A stretch of 64,000 bases of DNA from Klebsiella pneumoniae (GTDB lineage: Bacteria; Myxococcota_A; UBA796; GCA-2862545), in the NCBI GenBank assembly GCA_945861065.1, contig CAMASI010000004.1, forward strand, positions 32,371 through 96,370, written 5' to 3'. The translations under genes and the position numbers were made by a program. Within the stretch, counting starts at the first letter, position 1. Every line of letters begins with the position of its first letter. Shown in pieces: positions 29,031-38,019 of the stretch. The notes beneath the pieces are model-generated. The model had not been told where the DNA came from and ran no database searches. It was given only the letters and a program-made list of their open reading frames with translations.

Positions 29031-29740
29031 CCGTCGCCGACCAACCGCACAAAAGCATCGTCGAGGTTTTCGGCTTCGCCACGCACCTCGTTTACCGTCC
29101 CTTCTGCTCGCATTCGGCCGCCCGCGACGATGCCGAGTCTGTCTACGACGCGCTCGACTTCGCCCATGACGTGCGACGACAACACGACCGCGCGGCCCTC
29201 GGCAGCCAAAGAGCGCACCAGGGCGAGCACATCGCGTCGGCCTCCTACGTCCAGGCCGTCCGTGGGTTCGTCCAACAGGAGCGCCCGTGGCGCATGTACG
29301 AGCGCACGGGCGAGCAGAACGCGCCGCTTCATTCCGGTGGAAAGATCCGCGGTCGGGCGGTCCGCGAAGGACGTCGCGCCCATGCGTTCCAACCAGCTAT
29401 CAGCGGTATCGTCCGGATTTTTGACGCCTTGGATGCGGGCGAAAAGGCGTACGACCTCTCGGCCGGTGAGTCGGGGCGGCAGCCCACCTTCAGCCGGTAC
29501 CCAGGCGATTCGTTCGCGGACGCCGATCGGGTCCGTCAACGGGTCGTGTCCATCGATTCGCAGCACGCCTGCGTCGGGCGTCAGGAGCGTTGCGAGAATT
29601 CGGAGCGTGGTGGTCTTGCCGGCGCCATTGGGTCCCAACAGGCCGTACACCTCGCCTGCCGGTACGCAGAAGCTGAGGCCGTTGACTGCGGGCTCAGGGG
29701 CACCCGGAAAGCGCTTGATCAGACCGTCGACTGAAATCAC
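29027..29740 (-). CDS. ABC transporter ATP-binding protein
   Basis: 237 residues. Complete ABC ATPase: Walker A GPNGAGKTTTLRILAT at about residue 37, a Q-loop region, signature LSTGMKRRVLLARAL, Walker B ALLLDEPTDGLD and H-loop VVLSSHVMGEVE. The NatA/CcmA/DrrA-type sequence suits an ABC-2 exporter. First gene of the three-gene transporter; the lipoprotein gene ends 56 bases upstream. Confidence 0.95.
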   Translation of the reverse strand: MISVDGLIKRFPGAPEPAVNGLSFCVPAGEVYGLLGPNGAGKTTTLRILATLLTPDAGVLRIDGHDPLTDPIGVRERIAWVPAEGGLPPRLTGREVVRLFARIQGVKNPDDTADSWLERMGATSFADRPTADLSTGMKRRVLLARALVHAPRALLLDEPTDGLDVGGRRDVLALVRSLAAEGRAVVLSSHVMGEVERVVDRLGIVAGGRMRAEGTVNEVRGEAENLDDAFVRLVGDG

Positions 29741-29796
29741 GCGGGGCTTCTACCCGATTTGTGCGGCGACGCTCTCCGTACGAGTCGTGAAGCCGA

Positions 29797-30474
29797 TCAC
29801 ATGAAAACGACGCAGGCACTGAGCTCAGACGCGTTGGAGATCGGGTTGGGGCCGAACTCCGGGTCGGCTTGTATTTGGGCAGCCCCAAGGGGGTCGGTGG
29901 CCCACAGGGCGCAGTCGGCGAAGTTGCCATCGAGATCGTACACCCGGAGGGCGAACGTCATCACGGGTTGTTCGTCGTGGGTACCGCAGAGAAATGCCGT
30001 GGAAATTTCGGGATCGTAACCGTCGCCGGATTCCCCGGGCGACAGCTCGCGGAGCAGCGTATCTGAGGATCCATCTGGGGCGAAGGCGACAGAAATGACG
30101 GTATGTTCTTCGTTCCAGCCGTCCACGCCCTCGGTTTCCCAGAGGTTGTGAACGGAAGCACGGCCCGTCCAGCCCAAGGTTTCACCCTCGACGCGCCACT
30201 TCTGGTCGTTGGGTGAGCACGAAGATTCGACAGCCGTGAGGAGTAGGGGGCCGGAGTAAAAACCTGTTTCCGTGGTGTAGGGCCCCGAATCGGACGTGCT
30301 CGACCCGGTGTCGTTGGGTTCTCCGGTGTCATATTTGGTGTCGGTTCCGGTATAGCTTCCGCGAAAATCCGAGGTATCGAACGCGGTATCGAAGGAATGA
30401 CCGTTCGGGTCTGCGTCGCGTGGAGCGCCAAACCAACAACCCGATGAACTAAGCAGAAAATTCAAATGAAGCAT
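29797..30474 (-). CDS. lipoprotein, unknown
   Basis: 225 residues from ATG 30474; begins MLHLNFLLSSSGCWFG with a lipidation Cys at residue 13. A 60-residue D/T/S/G-rich linker (SFDTAFDTSDFRGSYTGTDTKYDTGEPNDTG region) follows, then a Trp- and Cys-containing strand-rich domain. An ATG at 30513 would add a basic, non-signal extension. Lies between the heparinase-like and ABC genes on the same strand. Function unknown. Confidence 0.6.
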   Translation of the reverse strand: MLHLNFLLSSSGCWFGAPRDADPNGHSFDTAFDTSDFRGSYTGTDTKYDTGEPNDTGSSTSDSGPYTTETGFYSGPLLLTAVESSCSPNDQKWRVEGETLGWTGRASVHNLWETEGVDGWNEEHTVISVAFAPDGSSDTLLRELSPGESGDGYDPEISTAFLCGTHDEQPVMTFALRVYDLDGNFADCALWATDPLGAAQIQADPEFGPNPISNASELSACVVFM

Positions 30475-30513
30475 GGCGCGTTTTTTGGGAATTCGGGTGT
30501 AACCGTGACCCAC

Positions 30514-32070
30514 TCAGGCCGGTACAATTCGGGTCCTGTGACGGCCGGCTGGGGCTTGGACCACCAAGCGAACTGCGTCGCGTTCGATGCCATAAGACAC
30601 CGCCGCGACTCCAGAGTGGCGTTCCACGCGGAGCGGCGCGTCGGTGGTGACCTGGGCGACACGTCCGTTGGCATTCCGCACCGTTCCGACACGGTCGCAT
30701 TCCAGGCCGGCGCCGAGCCAAAAAGCGATTTCGAGCGGTTCCGCGCCAGTGTCTACAATTTCGGCGCCAAAATGGTCGAGGGTTACGGAACGCCGCCACG
30801 TGCCGATCGATGCCGCGGCGGTTGTTGACTCGGACAGAACATCGTGAACGACGAGGTCTCCAGCCCATCCGAAGGGACCGTCCGGGCGCAATGGCTCGCG
30901 ACCCTGAATCCGAGCCGTACTCTGACCCCAGGCGCCTCGTTGGAGGTCCCGCAGGGGGCCTCGGTACGTGGACGAGCCGAGGCTGTCGAACAGGCGAAGC
31001 CCATCGAGGGAAAGCCAAATGGCGAGTGCGTCGGCGTGGCCGTGGGCCCGAATCGGTGCGAGTCCGAGCGGTCCGTGGTCGAATACCACCCTACACCTTG
31101 TTGATCGCAAAACGGTGAGGCCGACAAACGGAAAATGGCCCGAATTCGCCTCGGCGCGGTTTCCTGGGTCGGCGAGACCGAGCATCCGTGCACGCCGATC
31201 CATTCGCCACCCATGCGGCGGCAGTTGCCCGGTGACGATTGCCGCAGCACCCGCGACGGACAAGACGTAGTCGGCCTCGTCGAGCAAGACGGAGCCGCTA
31301 TCGTCATCGCCTATTTTCGGGGCGTTTGGCAATAAATGGGAGAGAAATGTGGCGGCGCGGGAAACCGGTGCCAGGTCAGCGAGGGGCCGGACTGCGTGGG
31401 CAAACAGCGCCCATTCGACCGTAATGGCGAGGTAACGAATCGACGCCTCCGCGCCGCCGCCGTCGGGCAAAATGAGTTTGTCGAGCAGCCGACCGAGACT
31501 TTCTGAACGGTCGCCCAACAGAACTAGGGCGGCTGCTTCTGCGACGGCGTGGTTGCCCTCAGAGGAACCAGTCGACGGAAAGCGGCGCAACCAAGACCGG
31601 TGTTCGCCTAGGGCCTCGGGCAGGCCGGGGACGTCGACGCGTTGACCGAGCCAGATCAAGGAAGCGACGCGGGTGGCGACCGTGGGGCTCTCCTCCCATC
31701 CCGGTCCGCGTCCAACGGGGTTTTCCCGCAACCATGCGGCGGCTTCGTGTGCGGCGATTTCCACCGGGGCGCTGACGAGGTGTCGTAGGGTGTGGAGGGT
31801 CCACAACGGCTTCGGGTCGTGCTCCGCCAGTCGCCAGAATCTGGGATGGGGTTTCCCTGACCTCGGATCGGTCCACCACGCGGTCCGGTCCTTCACCGCG
31901 TGGCCAAGCACCGCGAGAGGACCGAGATCGGTCGACTCGATAGGGTGGGGCCAGACTGGCACAATCGGCCGAGCGACAATCGGAACGTGTCTTAGGGCAG
32001 ATTGTAGGGCGCGTTCAGCCCATTCTTCGCGCGAAACCGCTGCGAGCCGACGCCGAAGTCCGCGGATCAC
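30514..32070 (-). CDS. heparinase II/III-like protein
   Basis: 518 residues from GTG 32070, overlapping the ugd stop as GTGA. The N-terminal part is a helical toroid (WRLAEHDPKPLWTLHTLRHL, GPGWEESPTVATRVASLIWL, STGSSEGNHAVAEAAALVLLGD) and the C-terminal part a beta sandwich (FDHGPLGLAPIRAHGHADALAIWLSLDGLRLFDSLGSSTY), the arrangement of heparinase II/III family lyases; the HGHADALA motif holds the family's His. No signal peptide is seen. Coupling to UDP-glucose dehydrogenase suggests a uronic-acid-containing polysaccharide that is made and trimmed (inference). Confidence 0.82.
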   Translation of the reverse strand: MIRGLRRRLAAVSREEWAERALQSALRHVPIVARPIVPVWPHPIESTDLGPLAVLGHAVKDRTAWWTDPRSGKPHPRFWRLAEHDPKPLWTLHTLRHLVSAPVEIAAHEAAAWLRENPVGRGPGWEESPTVATRVASLIWLGQRVDVPGLPEALGEHRSWLRRFPSTGSSEGNHAVAEAAALVLLGDRSESLGRLLDKLILPDGGGAEASIRYLAITVEWALFAHAVRPLADLAPVSRAATFLSHLLPNAPKIGDDDSGSVLLDEADYVLSVAGAAAIVTGQLPPHGWRMDRRARMLGLADPGNRAEANSGHFPFVGLTVLRSTRCRVVFDHGPLGLAPIRAHGHADALAIWLSLDGLRLFDSLGSSTYRGPLRDLQRGAWGQSTARIQGREPLRPDGPFGWAGDLVVHDVLSESTTAAASIGTWRRSVTLDHFGAEIVDTGAEPLEIAFWLGAGLECDRVGTVRNANGRVAQVTTDAPLRVERHSGVAAVSYGIERDAVRLVVQAPAGRHRTRIVPA

Positions 32071-33383
32071 CGGCCGTCGACAGTGGGTCGACCAATGCTC
32101 TCGTAGCGTAGGCCACTTCCGACAAATCGTTGGGGGTCCCACAGGTTTCTTCCGTCGAAAATCACATTTCCTGCAAGCGCTTCTCGCACGCGTTCGACGT
32201 CAATTCCACGGTAATCATGCCATTCTGTGCACACGACCAGACCGTCGCAGCCACGTGCGGCGGTCAATGCATCGGCACACCAAACGACGTCGTCGCCTAA
32301 GAACAGACGGGCCGATTCCATCGCTTTAGGGTCGTGGACCCTAACCACAGCGCCGTGATCGAGCAGCCCCCGAACGACGTCGATTGCCGCGGAATCGCGC
32401 ACGTCGTCGGTGCGGGCCTTGAAAGCGAGGCCCCAGACTGCCAGAGTTCGCCCCGTGAGGCTTCCGCCGAAATGTGTGACTATTCTGCGCACAAATGTCG
32501 TGCGTTGGCGTGCGTTGGCCTCTTGGGCCGCCCGCGCGATCCCGGCGGGTTCGTCGAGGCGTTCGCCAAGGTGCACCAATTCTGCCACGTCCTTCGGGAA
32601 ACACGACCCGCCCCAACCCAGACTTGCGTAAAGGAAATCGGGACCGATTCGACGGTCTGAGCCCATCCCGGCGCGCACGAGCCCGATGTCAGCGCCGCTG
32701 GCGTCGCAAATCCGAGACAACTCGTTCATGAAACTCACGCGTGTAGCGAGCATCGCGTTGCAGGCGTATTTTGTGAGTTCAGAACTCACCGGATCCATGA
32801 CGATCATGCGGTCGCCTCGAATCAGAAAGGGCGCATACAGGCGACGGAGTGTGTCGAGGGCACGGTCGGAGCGCACACCTACGATGACCCGGTCGGGTTT
32901 GAGGAAATCTTCGACGGCGGCGCCTTCTTTGAGGAACTCGGGGTTGCTCGCTACGTCAAAGGGGCACGTCGCGACGCGCTCAATCGTGGCACGGATTTTC
33001 GCTTCCGTACCGACGGGCACGGTGGACTTGGTGACGACCAGCGTCCATTGTGTCAGCGCTCTGCCGACCGCTTCGGCCGCAGCCAAGACGAAGCTCAGAT
33101 CGGCAGATCCATCGAGTAAGGACGGCGTGCCGACGGCGAGCAGCGCGACATCCGCACCTCGGACGCCATCTGCAGTCGAAGTCGTGGCCCGAAGGCGCCC
33201 GGCAGCGAGCCCGTTTCTGAGCACGTCGGACAGGCCTGGCTCATAGATCGGTGAGTCGCCTTGGAGGATTCGCGCGATCTTTTCTGGATTGGTGTCTACC
33301 AGCGTGACGTCGTGGCCTGCTTCCGCGAAGCAGGCGCCAGCGACCAGACCCACGTACCCGGAACCAATGACACAAACGCGCAC
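32067..33383 (-). CDS. ugd: UDP-glucose 6-dehydrogenase
   Basis: 438 residues. NAD-binding start MRVCVIGSGYVGLVAGACFAEAGHDVTLVD, then VGTPSLLDGSADLS, KSTVPVGT, ASNPEFLKEGAAVEDFLKPDRVIVG, and the catalytic Cys in GWGGSCFPKDVAELV; the third domain has LAFKARTDDVRDSAAIDVV. It oxidises UDP-glucose to UDP-glucuronate for surface polysaccharide. It begins 24 bases after the VWA gene ends and is translationally coupled to the heparinase-like gene. Confidence 0.96.
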   Translation of the reverse strand: MRVCVIGSGYVGLVAGACFAEAGHDVTLVDTNPEKIARILQGDSPIYEPGLSDVLRNGLAAGRLRATTSTADGVRGADVALLAVGTPSLLDGSADLSFVLAAAEAVGRALTQWTLVVTKSTVPVGTEAKIRATIERVATCPFDVASNPEFLKEGAAVEDFLKPDRVIVGVRSDRALDTLRRLYAPFLIRGDRMIVMDPVSSELTKYACNAMLATRVSFMNELSRICDASGADIGLVRAGMGSDRRIGPDFLYASLGWGGSCFPKDVAELVHLGERLDEPAGIARAAQEANARQRTTFVRRIVTHFGGSLTGRTLAVWGLAFKARTDDVRDSAAIDVVRGLLDHGAVVRVHDPKAMESARLFLGDDVVWCADALTAARGCDGLVVCTEWHDYRGIDVERVREALAGNVIFDGRNLWDPQRFVGSGLRYESIGRPTVDGR

Positions 33384-33407
33384 GTCGTTCCCGTTTTGGC
33401 GTGGACG

Positions 33408-34574
33408 CTAACCCGGCGAGTTCGTCGGGCCGGTGTTTCGCAGCGCTCTCACAGCCCCGCGAAGACCGTCCAAGGACAATTCGAACATCGGGAAAACCCG
33501 GCCGATCGCCTCAATCGTCGGATGGCGCCACGTCTCCCGAGGCTCGGGGTTGAGCCAAGCCGAGGTCCGACAACGCGCCCGAATGCGGCTGAGCCAGTCG
33601 AGGCCGGACAGGTCCGTGGTTCCGGGCCATCCGCCCGCGGAGAACAACTCCCACGGCGCCATGCAGGCGTCGCCTACGATCAGAATGCGATGGCGGGGCC
33701 CAACTTTGTCGAGGATGCTGTCCGTCTTCACTCTGTCCATTCGTTCGATGTCTTTGTACAACCAACCGTAAGGCACGTTGTGGAACGACCAAGTTTCGAG
33801 GGACCGAAAGGACTTTTCCTTCACCGCGGCGGTGAGCAGTGCCTCTACCTTGCGGGCGTAGGGTTCCATGGAGCCGCCGGCGTCGAGGAGTAGGATTAAT
33901 CGGACGTCGTTGCGGCGTTTCGGTCGGATGACGAGGTCGATGTCTCCGCCGTTTCGGCCGGTCGCAGTGATCGTTTCGTCGATGTCCAATTCCGGTTCGC
34001 CGTCGTGCGCGAGGGAACGAAGCGCGCGCAGCGCGACTGCGACGTCACGTTCTTCGAGCGTTTTGTCGGTGCGGTAGCCCTTCCATGCCCGTTGATCGGC
34101 CACCATCACAGCCTGACGACCTCCGCCGGGCCCTCCCACCCGAATGCCCTGGGCGGCATTGCCGCTATGCCCAAACGGGCTCGTGCCGCCGGTGCCGACC
34201 CAGCGGTTTCCGCCTTGGTGGGCTTCGGATTGTTGCCGAAGGGTGTCGAGGAAGGCCTTCCACAGGGCCTCTGGGGACAGGTGCGCGTGGGGCGCGGGCA
34301 CGCCTTCGGGCCGCTGCGCTGCGGCTGCGAGCCAGGCTTCGAATTTCGCCCGCAATGCGGGATTGAGCGTCAATTCTCGAAATGCCTCTGCGAACGCTGT
34401 GTCCCACGCGTCGAAATCCGCTTCAGAACGGCAGACAATGGCCCGCCCGACGACGTGCAACCCGTCCAGGTCCGAAATGACGCCCGCGAGCAGCGCGCGA
34501 TGGAGTGCGAGCCATTCTCCGGTTCCGACCGGAAGTCCACGGGTCCGCAGAAGTTCGAGGAGGACGAAAAACAT
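33408..34574 (-). CDS. VWA-domain protein, CoxE-like
   Basis: 388 residues. The N-terminal part (LLRTRGLPVGTGEWLALHRAL) is typical of CoxE-like proteins that pair with MoxR ATPases. A Gly-rich linker (about residues 125-155) precedes the VWA domain (residues 205-380): VRLILLLDAGGSMEPY, where the MIDAS motif DxSxS reads DAGGS, then TWSFHNVPYGWLY and RILIVGDACMAPWEL. In this family MoxR and VWA partners insert metals or remodel proteins. The gene starts directly after the 117-residue protein and two genes after moxR. Confidence 0.88.
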   Translation of the reverse strand: MFFVLLELLRTRGLPVGTGEWLALHRALLAGVISDLDGLHVVGRAIVCRSEADFDAWDTAFAEAFRELTLNPALRAKFEAWLAAAAQRPEGVPAPHAHLSPEALWKAFLDTLRQQSEAHQGGNRWVGTGGTSPFGHSGNAAQGIRVGGPGGGRQAVMVADQRAWKGYRTDKTLEERDVAVALRALRSLAHDGEPELDIDETITATGRNGGDIDLVIRPKRRNDVRLILLLDAGGSMEPYARKVEALLTAAVKEKSFRSLETWSFHNVPYGWLYKDIERMDRVKTDSILDKVGPRHRILIVGDACMAPWELFSAGGWPGTTDLSGLDWLSRIRARCRTSAWLNPEPRETWRHPTIEAIGRVFPMFELSLDGLRGAVRALRNTGPTNSPG

Positions 34575-34928
34575 TCACGGCCACCAAGCGTCCGGCAATT
34601 CGAACGGGCGCGTCGCAAATTCCCTGTTTGTTGGTTCGCAGCGTGCACCTTCAATCAAGGCTCGACCCGCGGCGTGGACGATGAAAACGATGCCCCGTTC
34701 CTGACGGACCGTCACCGTCGCGTACCGTGTTGCTGTACGGGCCGCCCGAACCGAGGCGTGCCGAGGGTCGGTTTCGCTAACGGCGGAGTGGATGAGCGCG
34801 TCGAACCGGTCCGTCGTCAGCCAAACCGCGATTGGGCCGAAAGAGGACCCGAGCACGACCCTGCGTTCTCTGACCGACATGGTAAAGAGCACGATGCTGC
34901 CGCCGTCGACTGCGAAATCCACAGTCAC
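34575..34928 (-). CDS. small protein between MoxR and VWA genes, unknown
   Basis: 117 residues, GTG overlapping the moxR stop as GTGA and ending immediately before the VWA start, so it is surely part of that operon. Strand-rich and without signal or membrane segment (VDGGSIVLFTMSVRERRVVLGSSFGPIAVWLTTDRFDALI). No family is recognised; it could be an accessory of the MoxR/VWA pair. Confidence 0.65.
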   Translation of the reverse strand: MTVDFAVDGGSIVLFTMSVRERRVVLGSSFGPIAVWLTTDRFDALIHSAVSETDPRHASVRAARTATRYATVTVRQERGIVFIVHAAGRALIEGARCEPTNREFATRPFELPDAWWP

Positions 34929-35743
34929 CGGACGCCAACTCGCTTGCGGCTCATCAAGCTGTGATCAGCCTCCACTTTGAGAAGCACGCCCAGGTAGGGA
35001 TCGGTGTCGCGAAGCGTCTCGGGGTCGAGGCCTGCGTGAACGAGCACGGTGAGCCAATCGACGAGCTCCGAGGTGGAAGGTGGCTTTCGCAACCCTGGTG
35101 TCCTGCGGAGTGAAAAGAAGCGGTCCATGGCTGCGGTCGCCAGACGATGGTCGAGGTCCGGGTGGTGAACCCGGACGATTTGCTCCATCCGTTCCCGGTC
35201 GGGGAATGCGAGAAAGTGAAAGACACAGCGCCGAAGGAACGCGTCGGGCAGCTCCTTCTCAGCATTGCTGGTGATGAGGATGATGGGGCGGTGTTTGGCG
35301 CGGACGGTTTCGTCGAGCTCGGGGATGGTGAAGGCCATTTCATCGAGTTCGCGCAACAGGTCATTGGGGAACTCGAGGTCGGCCTTGTCGACCTCGTCGA
35401 TCAACACAACGACTGGCTCGTCGGCCAGAAATGCCCGCCCCAATGGGCCGTACCGAATGTAACGACGGATGTCGGACACGTCGCCGGTGCCGAATCGGCT
35501 GTCGTTGAGCCGAGCGACGACGTCGTAGGTGTACAGGCCGTCGACTGCTTTCGTCGTGCTTTTGATGTGCCAGGAAATCAGCGGAATCCCGAGGCCCTCG
35601 GCGATGGCCTTTGCGAGAAGGGTCTTGCCGGTGCCGGGCTCACCCTTCACGAGCAATGGGCGGCGAAGGGCGACGGCCGCGTCCACGACGCTCGCGAGCG
35701 AGCCGTCCACGATGTAGCCGCTCGTCCCCGTGAATTGCCGCAT
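34925..35743 (-). CDS. MoxR-family AAA+ ATPase
   Basis: 272 residues from ATG 35743, four bases after GGAGG; longer readings run back into the divergent gene and are rejected. AAA+ features: LLVKGEPGTGKTLLAKAIAEGL (Walker A), VVVLIDEVDKADLEFPNDLLRELDEMAF (Walker B and MoxR-type insert), ILITSNAEKELPDAFLRRCVFHF (sensor 1 and arginine finger). This subgroup pairs with CoxE-type VWA proteins, here encoded two genes downstream. Candidate -10 TACAAT lies at 35771-35776 on this strand. Confidence 0.92.
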   Translation of the reverse strand: MRQFTGTSGYIVDGSLASVVDAAVALRRPLLVKGEPGTGKTLLAKAIAEGLGIPLISWHIKSTTKAVDGLYTYDVVARLNDSRFGTGDVSDIRRYIRYGPLGRAFLADEPVVVLIDEVDKADLEFPNDLLRELDEMAFTIPELDETVRAKHRPIILITSNAEKELPDAFLRRCVFHFLAFPDRERMEQIVRVHHPDLDHRLATAAMDRFFSLRRTPGLRKPPSTSELVDWLTVLVHAGLDPETLRDTDPYLGVLLKVEADHSLMSRKRVGVR

Positions 35744-35911
35744 GCCGCCTCCGGGGCGCCGGCTAACGAGATTGTAGGCGACAAGCGCCCGACGCCGAGG
35801 TACGGAGGCGGTGCCCGGCGCACGTGTCTCGCCAGGGCGACACTCCGCCCGCACGTTCGCGGGTGCTATTGACGACAACATTGGAACCCGCGACACGCGC
35901 GGAAGGAACAG

Positions 35912-37426
35912 GTGGAGAACACTCTCGCCGTACTGATTGATTTTGAGAACATTGCCGCTGGAACAGACAAGGAGGGACTTGGGCGCTTCGATATCGAAGC
36001 GGTGCTCGGTCGCCTCAAGGAGCGCGGCCGCATCCTGATCGCCCGTTCGTATGCGGATTGGGGTCGGTTCAGCCGCTTCAAGCAGACGTTGCTTTCGAAC
36101 AACGTCACGATGATGGAGCTGACCAGCCACGGGATGCAGGACAAGAACCGGGCAGACATCGCCTTGGTGGTCGACGCTTTGGAACTCGCGTTCACCAAGC
36201 CGTATATTGACACGTTCGTCGTCGTTTCGGGTGACTCCGATTTCACGCCGATGGTGCTCAAGATGAGGGAGCTGGACAAACGCGTCATCGGCGTCGGAAC
36301 ACGCCACTCGACGAGCCGATTGCTCGTCAACGCCTGCGATGAATTCATCTTTTACGAAACGATCGTACAAGCGTCGAAACGCGAGCGGCCTCGTCCTGTG
36401 GGCGATCAACCGATCAACCGCGAAACGGCGGTGGAATTGCTCGTGGACGCCATCGAAGGCTTGCAACGCGAGAACCCCGAGCCGCCGTTGGCTTCCGTAG
36501 TCAAGACGGCGATCCTGCGGAAGAGCCCGGATTTTTCAGAAACGGACCTCGGTCATGGATCGTTCGCCCGTTTCCTCGAGCATGTGCAAGCTGCAGGACG
36601 TGTCAAGATCATCCGAGACACGAAGGCCGGTGGCTACCGTGTAGATGTGCTGCACGATTCGGACGAGGCGCCGCGCGACGTGGTGCAAACGCATGCGCCG
36701 ACGGCGGATCCTTACCTTCCGGAGGCGGCGCAGCATTGGAAACGGTTGCTGGCTGGAAGAGGGTACGCGTTGCAGTCGACCCCCGTTCGATTGGCGGTCC
36801 TGGAGGCCTTCGTCGACATGGTGCGCGAACGGCGCGCGAAACGCCGCAAGGTCGTGCTGTCGTTGGTCATCGAGGACGTGCATCGGGCGGTCCGACGGAC
36901 CCACCCGGATCTGAGCTTGGACGCGCTGCGGTCGGTGGGCGTTGGCCTGTTGCGTGCGGGCTGTCTCAAACACCGAGATGGCACGTCGGTTCGTACAGAA
37001 GGTGCAATCTTTGCGGTCGAAAAGGACGCGGTTGGCCTCAACCGAGCGTTGGTAGACCTGTACCTTTCTGAGCTGCGGGAGGCCGGGGCCGACCTCGACG
37101 ATGTGGGCACACTTGCGGAGACCCTGTTCGGTGCTCGCGATCGGGAGCGAGATGTTCAGGAATCGCTTGCGTGGTTGAGCCGTAGCCATGAGCCAGATGA
37201 CAGCGCTCCGATCGCGGACCTGGATTTGGCCGATCTCGACGCGTTGCTTGAACCTGTGATGGTGGACGAACCGGTTGCGGTCGGGCCAACGGCTGACGCG
37301 CCCCAGGGCGAGAGCGCAGAAGACGGGCTCAAGCGCCGTCGTCGCCGTCGTCGCCGCGTGGACGCACCGACCGATTCGAACGGCGAAGGCGGTCTGCCGT
37401 CAGACTTGGACGCGCTGCTCGAGTAG
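35912..37426 (+). CDS. NYN-domain ribonuclease-like protein with OST-HTH/LOTUS domain
   Basis: 504 residues from GTG 35912 with GGAAGGA upstream. Residues 1-150 are a NYN (LabA/DUF88) domain: LAVLIDFENIAAG, KNRADIALVVDALELAF and TFVVVSGDSDFTPMVLKMRELDKRVIGVG keep the acidic residues of the PIN-like metal site. Residues 165-245 (INRETAVELLVDAIEGL...GSFARFLEHVQAAGRVKI) fit an OST-HTH/LOTUS RNA-binding domain, and a related winged-helix segment may follow around residues 280-380. Near the end is an Arg/Lys run at about 478. Likely a cytoplasmic RNA-processing factor; divergent from moxR, upstream of the nus operon. Confidence 0.88.
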   Translation: MENTLAVLIDFENIAAGTDKEGLGRFDIEAVLGRLKERGRILIARSYADWGRFSRFKQTLLSNNVTMMELTSHGMQDKNRADIALVVDALELAFTKPYIDTFVVVSGDSDFTPMVLKMRELDKRVIGVGTRHSTSRLLVNACDEFIFYETIVQASKRERPRPVGDQPINRETAVELLVDAIEGLQRENPEPPLASVVKTAILRKSPDFSETDLGHGSFARFLEHVQAAGRVKIIRDTKAGGYRVDVLHDSDEAPRDVVQTHAPTADPYLPEAAQHWKRLLAGRGYALQSTPVRLAVLEAFVDMVRERRAKRRKVVLSLVIEDVHRAVRRTHPDLSLDALRSVGVGLLRAGCLKHRDGTSVRTEGAIFAVEKDAVGLNRALVDLYLSELREAGADLDDVGTLAETLFGARDRERDVQESLAWLSRSHEPDDSAPIADLDLADLDALLEPVMVDEPVAVGPTADAPQGESAEDGLKRRRRRRRRVDAPTDSNGEGGLPSDLDALLE

Positions 37427-37493
37427 CCGTCGCGCGTGATTGGCGATGCGTCTGCTACCGGTTAGCGTAGCGCCAGTTCAACCTCCTTTTGCG

Positions 37494-37517
37494 GGGGCGG
37501 TCCTTTCGGGCCGCCCC
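37494..37517 (+). promoter_or_regulatory. strong leader hairpin upstream of rimP
   Basis: GGGGCGGTCC, loop TTTC, GGGCCGCCCC forms a 10-bp stem (one G-T pair) 16 bases before the rimP start. It is followed by TTCGTGTTTC rather than a long T run, so it may be an inefficient terminator of the NYN gene, an attenuator, or a leader structure of the nus operon. Confidence 0.5.
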
Positions 37518-37533
37518 TTCGTGTTTCAGGCTC

Positions 37534-38019
37534 ATGGATGTGATCGCTCTACAGGACCGCGTACGCGGTGTGGTCGAGGCAACGGTGGGTCACATCGGCT
37601 TCGACCTCGTGGGCGTGGAGTGGCTCGCGGGTCGCACCTTACGCCTGTCGATCGACAAGCCGGGCGGCGTCAGCATCGCTGACTGTGCGACGGTCTCTGA
37701 ACACGTCTCTCCGGTGTTGGACGCCACGGATCCGGTTGAAGGACGGTACCGGCTGGAAGTGTCCAGTCCGGGCATGGACCGTTTGGTTCAGCGCGATGCA
37801 GATTTCCACCGGTTTACGGGCAAACGGGTGCGAGTTCGTGTGTCGGATGGCCCGCGCAAGCGCGCCACGGGCACGTTGTTGGGCTTGGTGGGCGACGACG
37901 TGGTCGTTTCCGTAGATGGCGAGACTTTGCGTTTTCCGAGGGCTGGGGTTGCCACCGTGCACCTTGCCCTCACCCTAGACGAGTACCTGCAACTGGCGGA
38001 GGTTCCCCATGATCAGTGA
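37534..38019 (+). CDS. rimP: ribosome maturation factor RimP
   Basis: 161 residues from ATG 37534 (GTG 37540 also possible; an earlier GTG would include the hairpin). RimP features: the start VRGVVEATVGHIGFDLVGVEWLAGRTLRLSIDKPGGVSIADCATVSEHVSPVLD, then GRYRLEVSSPGMDRLVQRDADFHRFTGKRVRV, and the SH3-like C-terminal domain. Needed for 30S subunit assembly. Overlaps nusA by 11 bases, the standard first pair of this operon. Confidence 0.95.
   Translation: MDVIALQDRVRGVVEATVGHIGFDLVGVEWLAGRTLRLSIDKPGGVSIADCATVSEHVSPVLDATDPVEGRYRLEVSSPGMDRLVQRDADFHRFTGKRVRVRVSDGPRKRATGTLLGLVGDDVVVSVDGETLRFPRAGVATVHLALTLDEYLQLAEVPHDQ

Noticed and set aside
35744..36466. Upstream extension of the MoxR gene to base 36466
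   Set aside because: It runs antisense through the NYN gene; ATG 35743 has GGAGG at correct spacing and gives a normal MoxR N-terminus.
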